Shown here: one piece after another, positions 1 to 8,303 of the stretch
How positions within the stretch are numbered: position 1 is the stretch's first letter
How the letters are laid out: each line of letters opens with the position of its first letter
NCBI GenBank assembly: GCA_964408025.1
Contig: CAYOXX010000047.1
Span: 1-22,594 of the forward strand
Length of the DNA stretch: 22,594 nucleotides
From: CAYOXX01 sp964408025
Lineage (GTDB): Bacteria; Acidobacteriota; DATKUA01
Reading direction: 5' to 3'
Made by a program: the position numbers and the translations under genes
The notes under the pieces: generated by a model
What the model was told of the DNA's origin: nothing
What the model saw: the letters and a program-made list of their open reading frames with translations, nothing else
The model's database searches: none

Positions 1-10
1 AATTAATAGA

Positions 11-1510
11 ATGTTAGAAATCATAAAACATGAAAATGTAATGAAATTAGCTGAGAAACGTACAAAGGAGATTATTGAAGAGCATCAAGAATCACATAAT
101 AATAATGAACCCTCATTATTAAATTACTGGCTTTATATATGGGCAAAACAGTCAACAGAGAATGAGAATACATACAAATGGGCAGAAGAGAAATTAGCTA
201 ATTTGGATATTAATAATAATATAATCTATAGACTATTTAAACTTATGCAGACAACAAGCCAGAAAAGTTTATGGAAAGCAATTCTAAAGGATAATATAGT
301 ACAAGAGAAATTCAAATCAGTTGATTTTAGACACTTTAGCTTTCCTGCAAGAGATAATATTATGAATGTGTGTTCAGGATTGTCTTACGATTATTTAATT
401 GACAAATTCAATCCTATATTTGTAGGATATTTAATGAAATATCTTAACTTAGATGATGATTATAATAGATGGGGAAAGGAGTTAATGGAATATGTAAATA
501 ATTCAATCGCAAATAAAGTAAGGGGGGATAATGTTAGCATGAATAAGAATAATTATGATAATCATCAAAATGAAGGAAAATTAGACACCTGGAGTAAATA
601 TAACATTGATGAACTCTGTGAGATAAATTTGATTAAAGAATGGGCATACAGAAATCAATCTATGTTTATTAAATATGCTAAGGAATATATTGAATCAATT
701 AATTCACTTGAAGAATATTTACCTAATCTTGACATGATTTCTTATTCTATAGTAACAGCATTGTTGCCGTTTGATCCTACATATGCAGAAAAATATATTA
801 TAAATTTTTCTACGTATGGACAAATAAGAACATATTATGGTGCATCTGAATATATGGCATATTTATGGAATTGTTCAAAGTGTGTATTAACAAAACACAA
901 TGAGATTCGACAAAAATCTCTAGAGAAAGCGAAAAATGACGAAGAAATCATGTACATTTGTATTGCTGCTCTAGCTGAAGGAGGAATAGATGAACTATGG
1001 AAAATAGCAACAGAAGAATTTATAAGAGATTCGCGAAGCAAAATGCGTTGTCTGGCAGTATCAATTCTGCCGTGGTTTGCTTCAGATGAGGCAATTAAAG
1101 AGTTAAAATCATTAGCTAAGAAAGATAGGAGTAATTGGGTTAGAGAATTTGCAACATGGGCAATCGAACTTGCGTTTCAAGAAAAAAGTTGCAGAGAGAA
1201 TTATAGAGAGATCTTATTAGAATCAGACCCATATATGATTTCAGTAAAACTTCAGCAAATGAAACCAGCATTGCTACCAACAGCGCTATGGTGGAGGCGT
1301 ATAATAGAAGATGAAATGAACTTCTTAGATAAATGTGATAACCCGAAGATAAAAGCTCTATTGAGTTCATTTTGGTATCATTGGAGCTCAAGCTCTAAAA
1401 ACCAATCATATATAAGAGCAAATGAAAGAGAATTAAAAAGATACTGCCGAGGTGAGAATATTAGCTGGCCAAGGCATGAACGTATGGCACCATGGTGGGA
1501 AATTGATTAA
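11..1510 (+). CDS. Large AT-rich alpha-helical (HEAT-like) protein, unknown function; 5' end may be cut
   Basis: No function is recognised. The 499-residue product is rich in Lys, Asn, Ile and Glu and has no signal peptide or membrane segment. Residues about 295-395 read as paired helices with HEAT-like spacing (around SRSKMRCLAVSILPWFAS and SNWVREFATWAIELAF), so an alpha-solenoid is the best structural guess. The C-terminus is rich in Trp and Arg (ISWPRHERMAPWWEID). The frame has no stop between the Met at 11 and the window edge, and no ribosome binding site is visible there, so the gene may continue upstream and this could be only the C-terminal part of a bigger protein. Base composition is far more AT-rich than the rest of the window, which suggests transfer or a chimeric assembly. 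Solenoids of this type occur as C-terminal sensor domains of STAND/NACHT NTPases, but no NTPase motif is visible here, so that link is speculation. Confidence 0.7.
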   Translation: MLEIIKHENVMKLAEKRTKEIIEEHQESHNNNEPSLLNYWLYIWAKQSTENENTYKWAEEKLANLDINNNIIYRLFKLMQTTSQKSLWKAILKDNIVQEKFKSVDFRHFSFPARDNIMNVCSGLSYDYLIDKFNPIFVGYLMKYLNLDDDYNRWGKELMEYVNNSIANKVRGDNVSMNKNNYDNHQNEGKLDTWSKYNIDELCEINLIKEWAYRNQSMFIKYAKEYIESINSLEEYLPNLDMISYSIVTALLPFDPTYAEKYIINFSTYGQIRTYYGASEYMAYLWNCSKCVLTKHNEIRQKSLEKAKNDEEIMYICIAALAEGGIDELWKIATEEFIRDSRSKMRCLAVSILPWFASDEAIKELKSLAKKDRSNWVREFATWAIELAFQEKSCRENYREILLESDPYMISVKLQQMKPALLPTALWWRRIIEDEMNFLDKCDNPKIKALLSSFWYHWSSSSKNQSYIRANERELKRYCRGENISWPRHERMAPWWEID

Positions 1511-1596
1511 TAACAAAAATCAAAACAATAAAAAAATTAAGATGAGTTAGATTGAACTGTAATAATAGAATAAAATACGAAATAATAAACTAAGAA

Positions 1597-1610
1597 TAAT
1601 GCGCGCATTA
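1597..1610. repeat. 14-bp perfect palindrome in AT-rich leader
   Basis: TAATGCGCGCATTA is its own reverse complement. It is a GC core inside an otherwise strongly AT-rich stretch and lies 3 bp upstream of a consensus TATAAT. A dimeric repressor could bind here, but that is inference. Confidence 0.4.
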
Positions 1611-1613
1611 CTT

Positions 1614-1619
1614 TATAAT
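1614..1619 (+). promoter_or_regulatory. Candidate -10 box (TATAAT)
   Basis: A perfect TATAAT lies about 24 bases before the ATG at 1643 and about 100 bases before the ATG at 1721. No good -35 is seen at the usual spacing (TAAGAA at 1591-1596). The surrounding DNA is very AT-rich, so a chance match is likely. The palindrome at 1597-1610 would occupy the spacer. Confidence 0.3.
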
Positions 1620-1642
1620 TTTAATCTTTAATACAATTTAAC

Positions 1643-1717
1643 ATGAAGGTGGTGACTAATGCAACAGTGAAAGGTATAGAAAAAGGGCAATCAATAGGCT
1701 GCCTTTGGGGAGGATAG
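1643..1717 (+). CDS. Possible 24-residue leader peptide ahead of a small ORF
   Basis: An ATG-to-TAG frame encodes a 24-residue peptide beginning MKVVTNATVKGIEKG and ending GCLWGG. It stops 3 bases before the ATG of the next small ORF, and its last codons contain that ORF's Shine-Dalgarno sequence, an arrangement typical of translational coupling. No ribosome binding site precedes its own ATG. It resembles no family I know and may be a chance ORF. Confidence 0.2.
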   Translation: MKVVTNATVKGIEKGQSIGCLWGG

Positions 1718-1720
1718 TTT

Positions 1721-1873
1721 ATGAGTAGTTACTCAGAAGATCATTCTTCAGTCAATGACGACGGTATCGACGACACAGCAAATGAAGATGTCGCCGCCTT
1801 GGGAGAAGCTGAAGCAATAAGTAAGGGAATCCGTCGCGACACCTCGGGTTTCTCAGCAGCCTCTAGCGTTTGA
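1721..1873 (+). CDS. Small acidic hypothetical protein (50 aa) at the composition boundary
   Basis: ATG at 1721 is preceded by a strong Shine-Dalgarno (GGGGAGGAT at 1707-1715) and runs to TGA at 1871-1873. The product is acidic and polar, with no membrane segment or known motif. Its first half is moderately AT-rich and its second half GC-rich, so it spans the composition change between the AT-rich island and the GC-rich chromosome. Its 3' end overlaps the 3' end of the convergent hydrolase gene by 11 bases. It could be a genuine small gene, the remnant of a longer gene broken at the junction, or chance. Confidence 0.35.
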   Translation: MSSYSEDHSSVNDDGIDDTANEDVAALGEAEAISKGIRRDTSGFSAASSV

Positions 1874-4247
1874 TACTGAGAAAATGTGCCCGGATTTCGT
1901 GATGCTCACTTGTGATCTTTTTCTGCCAAATGATCAGAATTTCCGCCGTTGACGCATCGCCGACTTCGCAGGCGAAGAGTATTTCCGCTCCCAGCATGTC
2001 TTGCAGAGATCTGCCAGCTACAAATACTTTCTTGTACTGCCCTACGGTCGTCCCGCTTTCCGACAGCCCGCGCCGATAAACCCTCCCGTTGGTTGCCGCC
2101 AGGATCTGGTAGCCGATGGTTTTGTAAGCGATCGGCACAGATCCCTTTTCCTGTTCCGCCATCGTGGGGGCGAGCACGATGATCAGCGAAGCTATCGATT
2201 TTTTCTTTTCCGTGCTTTCAAACAAGGGCGTCAAAGCCGGGCTCTGCTGCGAGGCGGAAAATTCCATCACGCTGTTAAATACTTTTCTGTTCCGTAAAGT
2301 CGAGGCGATGACAATGATATCTCCCTGGGAATTTTCAAATACGGCCAGATTCGGTTGGGCGGCGCCGGCTTGACCCAAGTTCTCTGAATCGACGAGCGAG
2401 TTTGATCTGTTTACGACTATTATTTTGGGTTGATCCAGAGTGGTGCCGTTGCCCTGGACCATCTCGTGCACTACCGGGAGAAATAGCGTCTGATCGATCA
2501 TCTGCCCGATTCCGCTCGGCAATATCCTCTGGGGAATGTCTATACCGCTGACGTCCACTACGCCGCCCTGCATCAGCAGGCGCGGCTTCTTGGCTTTGAA
2601 TTTCCTGTTGAGTTGAGCGATATATAACCCGGAGTCCTCGATATTATTATCGTTTACAGTATTGAATAGAATGATGAGCTTCGCTTTCGATGCGGTCAAT
2701 CCGGTAGGGCTGCTCCGGTCCGTCCTTGCGTAGAGATGGGGAGACTCATTCCTCTCTCCGTTGGATAAAACTCTTAAAATATCCCCCTCAGGCAATCCGT
2801 TTGCCGAGACGATTCTCCCCAGGATATCGCTCTCGGCTGAGGGCTCATTCGGATCGGCCTGGTCCCAAACGACCAGAAAGCGATTTTGTCTCTCGATGAA
2901 AACAGGGAACGGCCTGGCGTTGTAACTGTCTTCGTCCGATAGCAGGTGGGCTTCGGCCGAGGAGTACCTCCTTTCGAGGCTGCGCATGAGCATGGCGCTT
3001 CTCACAACGCAGGACGACGGATCATCGGCGTCTAGCTGGTTCCAAACGACAAGGATATTTCCAGTATTGGTATTGATCGCGAAGCGGGGATTCGCGTTCT
3101 GCCTCAGAAGATCTCTCGAGACAAGAACATCTTCGGGCGTCTCTTCATCGGTGCATTCAAAACCCTCGAAATGAAGCAAGTGACGCTGGAGCCACTCAGA
3201 AGATTCTTCATTTCTATAATACCTAACAAACCAATCCATTTGCCCGGCACTGATATCATGTGAATAATCAAAAAAATCACCGGCTACATCGCCAGACAGG
3301 TTTGCCTGAATATCCAGCATTTGCACGGGAGTATCGCACGACAAACAGAAGCTGTACAAGTCTATATATCTTATTTCCGGATATGTATACGTTCTGAAAT
3401 AGGCACGCATGTTTTTAGTGTCGAATACAACGCTCCACTGTGAAATATGCTCTGACCATAACCCTCCATCAATGCTCTCCAAGGTATCAAAAGCATAATC
3501 GATCGCCGCGTTCTCACTCATGGAGCTGAATCCCTGGACACGATCCGCCGCCACGCAAAAACGCCGAAAGGGATCAAACCCAGACTGCCAAATCTCAAGG
3601 ACTACGCTGTATGCGGTGTTGGTAAGGGCTGCGACGGGCAAGTCTTCACCGGTATGTACTACCCTCCTACCTTCGAGGCATTCTATTACGGCGCAATTGC
3701 CGCTCCTGTCGGCCACCAGGTAGTGGTCTACCGCAATGATTCTCACATCCGCATCGGTAGCTATCACATCCTCTATGGTCGCACAGGTGTCCAATATATA
3801 CTGCACCCAGAAACCCGAACTGATGGGAGGACGCTCATCTGGAGGGGGATAATCTGACACGTCATACAGAGCCATTGTACTTATCGACAAACCCTTTTCG
3901 TTCATACCGCCCCACGGATAGTGATAGCCGACGAAATTGAAGGTGATGCTTGCATATCTCGAAACCCAGCTGGCAACCTCGCCAGTTGTGCTCGGGTCCA
4001 CGCCGGTTTTGACCAAGCCTCTTGGGTTGATGTAGATAAGGCCCTCAGACAAAACGCTATAGTCGAGGTTTGCGCCGAAGATCGCGTAGCCGTTGTTCGT
4101 CAAACAGATTGCCGAGCATGCCCCACCCGGTGTGATCGATCGATCATCAGACTCGCCCGGCGGTCTCTCGCACTCGGAGACCGCAACCGAGAAAGGATTC
4201 AAGAACAGTACAACAGCAATAGCGAGGAAACGGAGATATCTATTCAC
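1863..4247 (-). CDS. Exported choloylglycine hydrolase-family (Ntn) amidase with long C-terminal beta-rich extension
   Basis: The 794-residue protein starts with a signal peptide (hydrophobic stretch about residues 5-23). The N-terminal half matches the choloylglycine hydrolase / linear amide C-N hydrolase family: a candidate nucleophile Cys near residue 44 (GGACSAICLTNNGYAIFG) followed by ANLDY, then the hallmark GMNEKGLS, the LTN segment of the substrate pocket, and FRRF before AADRV. Family members cleave linear amides such as conjugated bile salts, penicillin V or acyl-homoserine lactones; the substrate here is unknown. In the family the Cys must become N-terminal, so cleavage just before residue 44 is implied. 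The second half (about 365-794) is beta-rich with recurring ILVVWNQ / FLVVWDQ segments suggestive of a propeller. Typical family members are about 320-350 residues, so the extension is unusual. GC content is lower than that of the gene to its right. It acts in the periplasm or outside the cell. Confidence 0.8.
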   Translation of the reverse strand: MNRYLRFLAIAVVLFLNPFSVAVSECERPPGESDDRSITPGGACSAICLTNNGYAIFGANLDYSVLSEGLIYINPRGLVKTGVDPSTTGEVASWVSRYASITFNFVGYHYPWGGMNEKGLSISTMALYDVSDYPPPDERPPISSGFWVQYILDTCATIEDVIATDADVRIIAVDHYLVADRSGNCAVIECLEGRRVVHTGEDLPVAALTNTAYSVVLEIWQSGFDPFRRFCVAADRVQGFSSMSENAAIDYAFDTLESIDGGLWSEHISQWSVVFDTKNMRAYFRTYTYPEIRYIDLYSFCLSCDTPVQMLDIQANLSGDVAGDFFDYSHDISAGQMDWFVRYYRNEESSEWLQRHLLHFEGFECTDEETPEDVLVSRDLLRQNANPRFAINTNTGNILVVWNQLDADDPSSCVVRSAMLMRSLERRYSSAEAHLLSDEDSYNARPFPVFIERQNRFLVVWDQADPNEPSAESDILGRIVSANGLPEGDILRVLSNGERNESPHLYARTDRSSPTGLTASKAKLIILFNTVNDNNIEDSGLYIAQLNRKFKAKKPRLLMQGGVVDVSGIDIPQRILPSGIGQMIDQTLFLPVVHEMVQGNGTTLDQPKIIVVNRSNSLVDSENLGQAGAAQPNLAVFENSQGDIIVIASTLRNRKVFNSVMEFSASQQSPALTPLFESTEKKKSIASLIIVLAPTMAEQEKGSVPIAYKTIGYQILAATNGRVYRRGLSESGTTVGQYKKVFVAGRSLQDMLGAEILFACEVGDASTAEILIIWQKKITSEHHEIRAHFLSIKR

Positions 4248-4390
4248 CGGCCTTCCTTTCGCAAGTGAATGGAATGACTCGGTGCTGTTGATGCGGTGGC
4301 CACTGCGGGCAATTCATCGGCCCCATACCGCATCCGATGATGACAATTGTTTCCTAGATCCGCTGTAACATTGTTAACAGCCCAGAGCTA

Positions 4391-4404
4391 TCCGCCGCGG
4401 CGGA
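4391..4404. repeat. 14-bp perfect palindrome in divergent intergenic region
   Basis: TCCGCCGCGGCGGA is self-complementary and lies between the divergent amidase and gamma-glutamyltranspeptidase-like genes. It could be an operator for one or both, but GC-rich palindromes arise easily in this genome, so its function is unproven. Confidence 0.25.
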
Positions 4405-4582
4405 ACGCCGCTACTTCTAGGCCAGCGAGGTGAGTGGAAAAGGCAGTTAGGTGACTGCGCATTGGAAGGATACGTGCTGTGTCGAAGTTGTGCGCGACCT
4501 CTTCCGTAGAGAGACCACCCTTTTCTGGTAGATGAAGCTCTTGTATATTGATCGGAATCGCAAGTCTATTCGGGGAGAGATC

Positions 4583-6442
4583 ATGAGCGAAGAAGGGGAA
4601 AAGGGATTCGGGACGCGGTGCCTTGTTGCGCTCGCGATAGTTTTAATGCTGCCAGCGTGGGCGAGCGCGCAGAGGACGGAGAAGCCGGTGCTGCACGGTC
4701 GTCACTGGGTGGCGATCACCGGGAAGCCTCTGGCCGCGACTGCCGGGGCGATGATCTTCCAGCGCGGCGGTAACGCCGTCGACGCGGCCTGCGCGATGCT
4801 GGCCGCGACCTGCACGATGTGGGACGTGCTGGGCTGGGGCGGCGAGACCCAGGCCCTGATATACAATCCTCACACCGGCGAGGTGATCGGCATCAACGCC
4901 CTGGGCGTCGCACCCACAGGCGCAACGCCGGAGTTTTTCATCGAACGAGGATTGGAATTTCCGCCGCAATACGGTCCGCTGGCCGCGGTGACGCCGGGGA
5001 CTCCCGGCGGCCTGATGGTGATGCTGGCCGAGTTCGGTACGCTAAGCCTGCGGGAGGTGCTGGAGCCGGCCATGCAGATGGCGGAGGGGTACCCGATCGA
5101 GGCGCAGGCGGCAGACGGCATCGAGCGCTACAAGGATATGATCCGGGAGTGGCCGTACTCGCGCGAGGTATTCCTGCCGCACCTGGGCGAGGAGCGCGAG
5201 GCCCCGTATGCGGGCGAGATCTTCCGGCAGCACGACCTGCTGGAGACGCTGCGCAGGCTTGTCGAGGCCGAGCAGCAGGCGCTCGAGGCGGGATTAGGTC
5301 GCCGCGAGGCGATCCACGCCGCCTACGAGCGGTTCTACCGGGGCGACATCGCCGAGGAGTTCGTAAGGGGATGCCAAGAGCAAGGGGGGCTGATCACACT
5401 CGCCGACTTGGCCAACTGGCAGGTCTACATCGAGGAGCCGGTGAAAACGACCTACCGAGGTGTCGAGGTCTACAAGCTAACCACCTGGGTGCAGGGGCCG
5501 GTGATGCTGCAGGCCCTGAACATGCTGGAGAACTTCGACCTCGGGTCGATGGGCTACAACAGCGCCCGCTACATCCACACGCTCTACCAGGTGATGAACC
5601 TGGCCTTCGCGGACCGGGATTTCTACTACGGGGACCCCTACTTCCCGCCCGAGGAGCCGATACGGGGGCTCCTCTCCAAGGAGTACGCGCGGGAGAGGAT
5701 CGAGCTGATCGACCGGGAGCGGAACGACCCGGATGTAGTGCCTGGAGATCCGTATCCGTTCCAGGGCCAGGAGAACCCTTTCCTGCACCTGCTGGAGAGT
5801 CGCTCGAGCGCGGCCGTGCCCGTCCGGGGTCAAAACCTTTTGCATGAAGACGACTTCTTCGCCGGCACGACATCAATCCAGGCAGCGGACGCGGAGGGTT
5901 GGGTGGTGTCGGTCACTCCCAGCGGCGCGTGGATTCCGGCCGTGATCGCCGGGCGGACGGGCGTCGGCATGAGCCAGCGGATGCAGAGCTTCGTTCTACA
6001 CGAGGCTCAGAATCCGTTCAACGTTGTAGCGCCGGGCAAGCGCCCGCGGGCGACGCTGACGCCGATGATCGCCCTGCGCAACGGGATGCCGTTTCTCTCG
6101 GCCGCCGTGCAGGGGGGCGACACGCAGGACCAGAACCTGCTGCAGTTCTTCCTCAATGTGGTGGAGTTCGGGATGAACGTGCAGGAGGCCGTCGAGGCCG
6201 CGAACATCAACAGCTTCCAGATGAGCAGCTCTTTCGGCGACCACGAGTCGATGCCGGGGCGGCTGATGCTCAACGATAGCGTCCCGCCCTGGGTCAGGGT
6301 CGAGCTGGCCGCGATGGGCTACGAGCTCATCTTCCGCAGCCACACCTCCGGGCCGATCAACGCCATCTTCTTCGACCGCGAGCACGGCACCTTCTGGGGC
6401 GGATCGAGCAATTACGGCGAGGACTACGGCATCGCCTGGTAG
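4583..6442 (+). CDS. Exported gamma-glutamyltranspeptidase-family protein (Ntn hydrolase)
   Basis: GGT-family proteins are autoprocessed Ntn hydrolases that remove or transfer gamma-glutamyl groups (for example from glutathione) in the periplasm. I chose the ATG at 4583 over the upstream in-frame ATG at 4532 because GGGGAGAG lies directly before it and a clean signal peptide follows, ending ASA-Q. The product is 619 residues, close to family length. Family features seen are GGNAVDAACAMLAATC near the N-terminus, VTPGTPGGL, and the processing site GTTS with candidate nucleophile Thr at about residue 429, followed by a small subunit containing PRATLTPMIALRNG, QGGDTQDQN and VQEAVEAANI. Classical GGT has TTHxS at the processing site and a Ser-Ser pair before the MTPTI-like motif; here these read TTS and AT. 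The donor may therefore differ from glutathione. Stands alone, facing away from the amidase gene. Confidence 0.85.
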   Translation: MSEEGEKGFGTRCLVALAIVLMLPAWASAQRTEKPVLHGRHWVAITGKPLAATAGAMIFQRGGNAVDAACAMLAATCTMWDVLGWGGETQALIYNPHTGEVIGINALGVAPTGATPEFFIERGLEFPPQYGPLAAVTPGTPGGLMVMLAEFGTLSLREVLEPAMQMAEGYPIEAQAADGIERYKDMIREWPYSREVFLPHLGEEREAPYAGEIFRQHDLLETLRRLVEAEQQALEAGLGRREAIHAAYERFYRGDIAEEFVRGCQEQGGLITLADLANWQVYIEEPVKTTYRGVEVYKLTTWVQGPVMLQALNMLENFDLGSMGYNSARYIHTLYQVMNLAFADRDFYYGDPYFPPEEPIRGLLSKEYARERIELIDRERNDPDVVPGDPYPFQGQENPFLHLLESRSSAAVPVRGQNLLHEDDFFAGTTSIQAADAEGWVVSVTPSGAWIPAVIAGRTGVGMSQRMQSFVLHEAQNPFNVVAPGKRPRATLTPMIALRNGMPFLSAAVQGGDTQDQNLLQFFLNVVEFGMNVQEAVEAANINSFQMSSSFGDHESMPGRLMLNDSVPPWVRVELAAMGYELIFRSHTSGPINAIFFDREHGTFWGGSSNYGEDYGIAW

Positions 6443-6467
6443 CACCGTCAGTACGAACATGGGATCG

Positions 6468-6502
6468 GGTCCTGTGTTACTTAGATGATGTAATGCAGGA
6501 CC
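6468..6502. terminator. Possible bidirectional terminator hairpin between convergent genes
   Basis: GGTCCTG (6468-6474) and CAGGACC (6496-6502) are exact inverted repeats, with weaker pairing continuing inside (GTTAC with GTAAT). It sits between the convergent ends of the GGT-like gene and the B12 radical SAM gene. No T-run follows, so this is weak evidence for termination. Confidence 0.3.
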
Positions 6503-6618
6503 TGACTTCTAGGCAGCAATAGATTCTCACAGCCAGCGAATATCGTGTGCACTTACGATCCAGGTGGTCGGAGAGAGGATTTCTAATTCGATGGGGCAGT
6601 TTTCAGGATTCTGCCGGT

Positions 6619-8019
6619 TTACGGCTCGAGCGGCCCTTTTCCCCGGCGGCTGAGCTTTTTTAGCCAGCGCATGAAGAAGTGGTTGACGCTCTTCCAGTTC
6701 TTGTTGATGCGAGAGGCGTATTCGGCGATGGCGTACTCGACGAACTTGAAGCTGAACAGGTGCTTGACCTGCCTGATGAGCGAGTAGAACTTTTCGTGCG
6801 CCTTGATCTGCAGTCGCTGCAGCTCGAGAGGCAACATCCGTCTGGGGCGGAAAACGACGTGGTGGGCGTCGTAGAGCGACCAGTTGTCAGTCAGAATGCG
6901 CTTCTCCTGACGCAATTTGCTGAAGAACTGCGTGCCCGGCAGCGGCGTTAGCAGGAGGAACTGCACCGAGTTGAGCTTGGTGCGCATGGCGTAGCGCACG
7001 GTGTTGCGGGCCGAGGCGGCGTTGTCCTCGTCGAAGCCGAGGATGAACATGCCGTGCACGCGGACGCCGTGGCGGTGGAAGCGTTCGATGGCGTCCGAGA
7101 CCTCCTCGATGCGCTGCCCCTTCTTGATCCGCTTCAGGGTTTGGGGGTTGATCGATTCGATTCCCACGTAGACGGCGACGCAGCCGGAGTCGCGCATCAG
7201 GCCGAGCAACTCCGGGTCGCGCGCGGCGTCGCTGCGGACCTGCGCCGACCATTGTATCTTCAGCCCGGCGTCGATCACCGCGCTCAGCAGCTCCTTGGTC
7301 CTGCTGGGGACGGCCGCGAAGTTATCGTCGACAAAGAAGATATAGCTCGCCCGGTCGCGGTGCCGCTTGAGCACGTCGATTACGGAGTCGATGGGGCGGA
7401 AGCGCATGCGGCGGCCGAAGATCTTCGAGACGCTGCAGAAGGTGCAGTTGAAGGGACAGCCCCTCGAGGTCTCCACCGGGACGATGCGGCGCCTTCTCTT
7501 CCGCCAGTAGGAGCGGATGAGCGAGAGGTCGGGTGTCGGCACATCGGCAAGGCTGGGGAACGAGGGCTCGCTGCGGTTGTGGCGGATCTCGCCGCCGTCG
7601 TGGTAGGAAAAGTTCGGGATCGAGTCCCAGCCTCCGCCGCTCTCCAGGGCGTCGAGGAAGCGGGAAAAGGGGATCTCGCCCTCGCCCTTGATGATGTAGT
7701 CGGAGTGACACATCGCCTCGTCCGGCAAGAAACTGATGTGGGGTCCGCCCATGATCACCGGCACACCACTGCGGCGGTAGGCGTCGGCGAAGCGGTAGGC
7801 CCGCGGCGCGGTCGAGGTGATCGACGAGATGCCAACGACGTCGGCTGGCGGGAGGTTGTCGGGATCCAGGCCGCTCAGCTGCTCGACGATCACCTCCGCG
7901 TCCCAACCCCGCTCCCTGGCCATTGTGGCCAGCACTACGTTGCCGAGCCGCGGCATGGCGACCTTCGAATAGATATGCAGGTCGGGAGCCTTCGGCTCGA
8001 TGAAAAGTATCTTGGACAT
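6619..8019 (-). CDS. B12-binding-domain radical SAM protein
   Basis: The N-terminal 130 residues form a Rossmann-like cobalamin-binding-type domain (LFIEPKAPDLHIYS, ADVVGISSITSTAPRAY, GVPVIMGGPHISFLPDE, IIKGEGE). The radical SAM core follows with the 4Fe-4S motif CPFNCTFC at about residues 188-195, then YIFFVDDNF and the GIESINPQTLKRIKKGQ segment typical of this superfamily. The C-terminus is rich in basic and aromatic residues. Such enzymes do methylations, cyclisations or other radical chemistry; the substrate cannot be read from the sequence. I prefer ATG at 8019 because GGTGGAG lies just upstream; a GTG at 8028 is in frame but would overlap that site. A promoter-like pair is seen at 8050-8078. 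The KamA-like gene diverges from it. Confidence 0.85.
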   Translation of the reverse strand: MSKILFIEPKAPDLHIYSKVAMPRLGNVVLATMARERGWDAEVIVEQLSGLDPDNLPPADVVGISSITSTAPRAYRFADAYRRSGVPVIMGGPHISFLPDEAMCHSDYIIKGEGEIPFSRFLDALESGGGWDSIPNFSYHDGGEIRHNRSEPSFPSLADVPTPDLSLIRSYWRKRRRRIVPVETSRGCPFNCTFCSVSKIFGRRMRFRPIDSVIDVLKRHRDRASYIFFVDDNFAAVPSRTKELLSAVIDAGLKIQWSAQVRSDAARDPELLGLMRDSGCVAVYVGIESINPQTLKRIKKGQRIEEVSDAIERFHRHGVRVHGMFILGFDEDNAASARNTVRYAMRTKLNSVQFLLLTPLPGTQFFSKLRQEKRILTDNWSLYDAHHVVFRPRRMLPLELQRLQIKAHEKFYSLIRQVKHLFSFKFVEYAIAEYASRINKNWKSVNHFFMRWLKKLSRRGKGPLEP

Positions 8020-8049
8020 ACTCTCCACCGTTTCAGTTACCCTGCGCGT

Positions 8050-8078
8050 AGAATACTCTCTCTTCGAGGGAAGTTCAA
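8050..8078 (-). promoter_or_regulatory. Candidate sigma70-type promoter of the B12 radical SAM gene
   Basis: On the minus strand TTGAAC (8073-8078) and TATTCT (8050-8055) are separated by exactly 17 bases, each matching 4 of 6 consensus positions. The implied start would be near 8042, leaving a leader of about 20-25 bases that contains the GGTGGAG ribosome binding site. Confidence 0.4.
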
Positions 8079-8303
8079 ATGCAATTTAGGATGTGAACAG
8101 AGAATATCTCGCACGCCGCCCGCAGGCGGCCGGCACGGCTACGCGTCCTCGCCGGAGTGCGGCCAATCTCGGCCGTTTGCGTTTTCATGGATCTTGTATT
8201 AGTATCGAATGTAGTCTGTTACTGCGAGAGCGTCTTACGCAAGCGGCACTGACGTACCGCGCACCGCACCGGAAATGCTCAAGCAAAACAACGAAGGGGG
8301 ATT

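Noticed and set aside
4819..5876. Long open frames on both strands inside the GGT-like gene
   Set aside because: They are shadows of high-GC coding sequence: Arg/Gly/Ala/Pro-rich, no domains, no ribosome binding sites, fully inside a gene with strong family motifs.
7054..8202. 382-codon plus-strand frame opposite the B12 radical SAM gene
   Set aside because: Antisense shadow; composition is Val/Asp/Ala-biased as expected from the complement of a GC-rich gene, and the minus strand has clear catalytic motifs.
8174..8205. TTGCGT-N17-TAGTAT as promoter for the KamA-like gene
   Set aside because: Spacing is right but each box matches poorly (3 and 4 of 6), and such matches are frequent.
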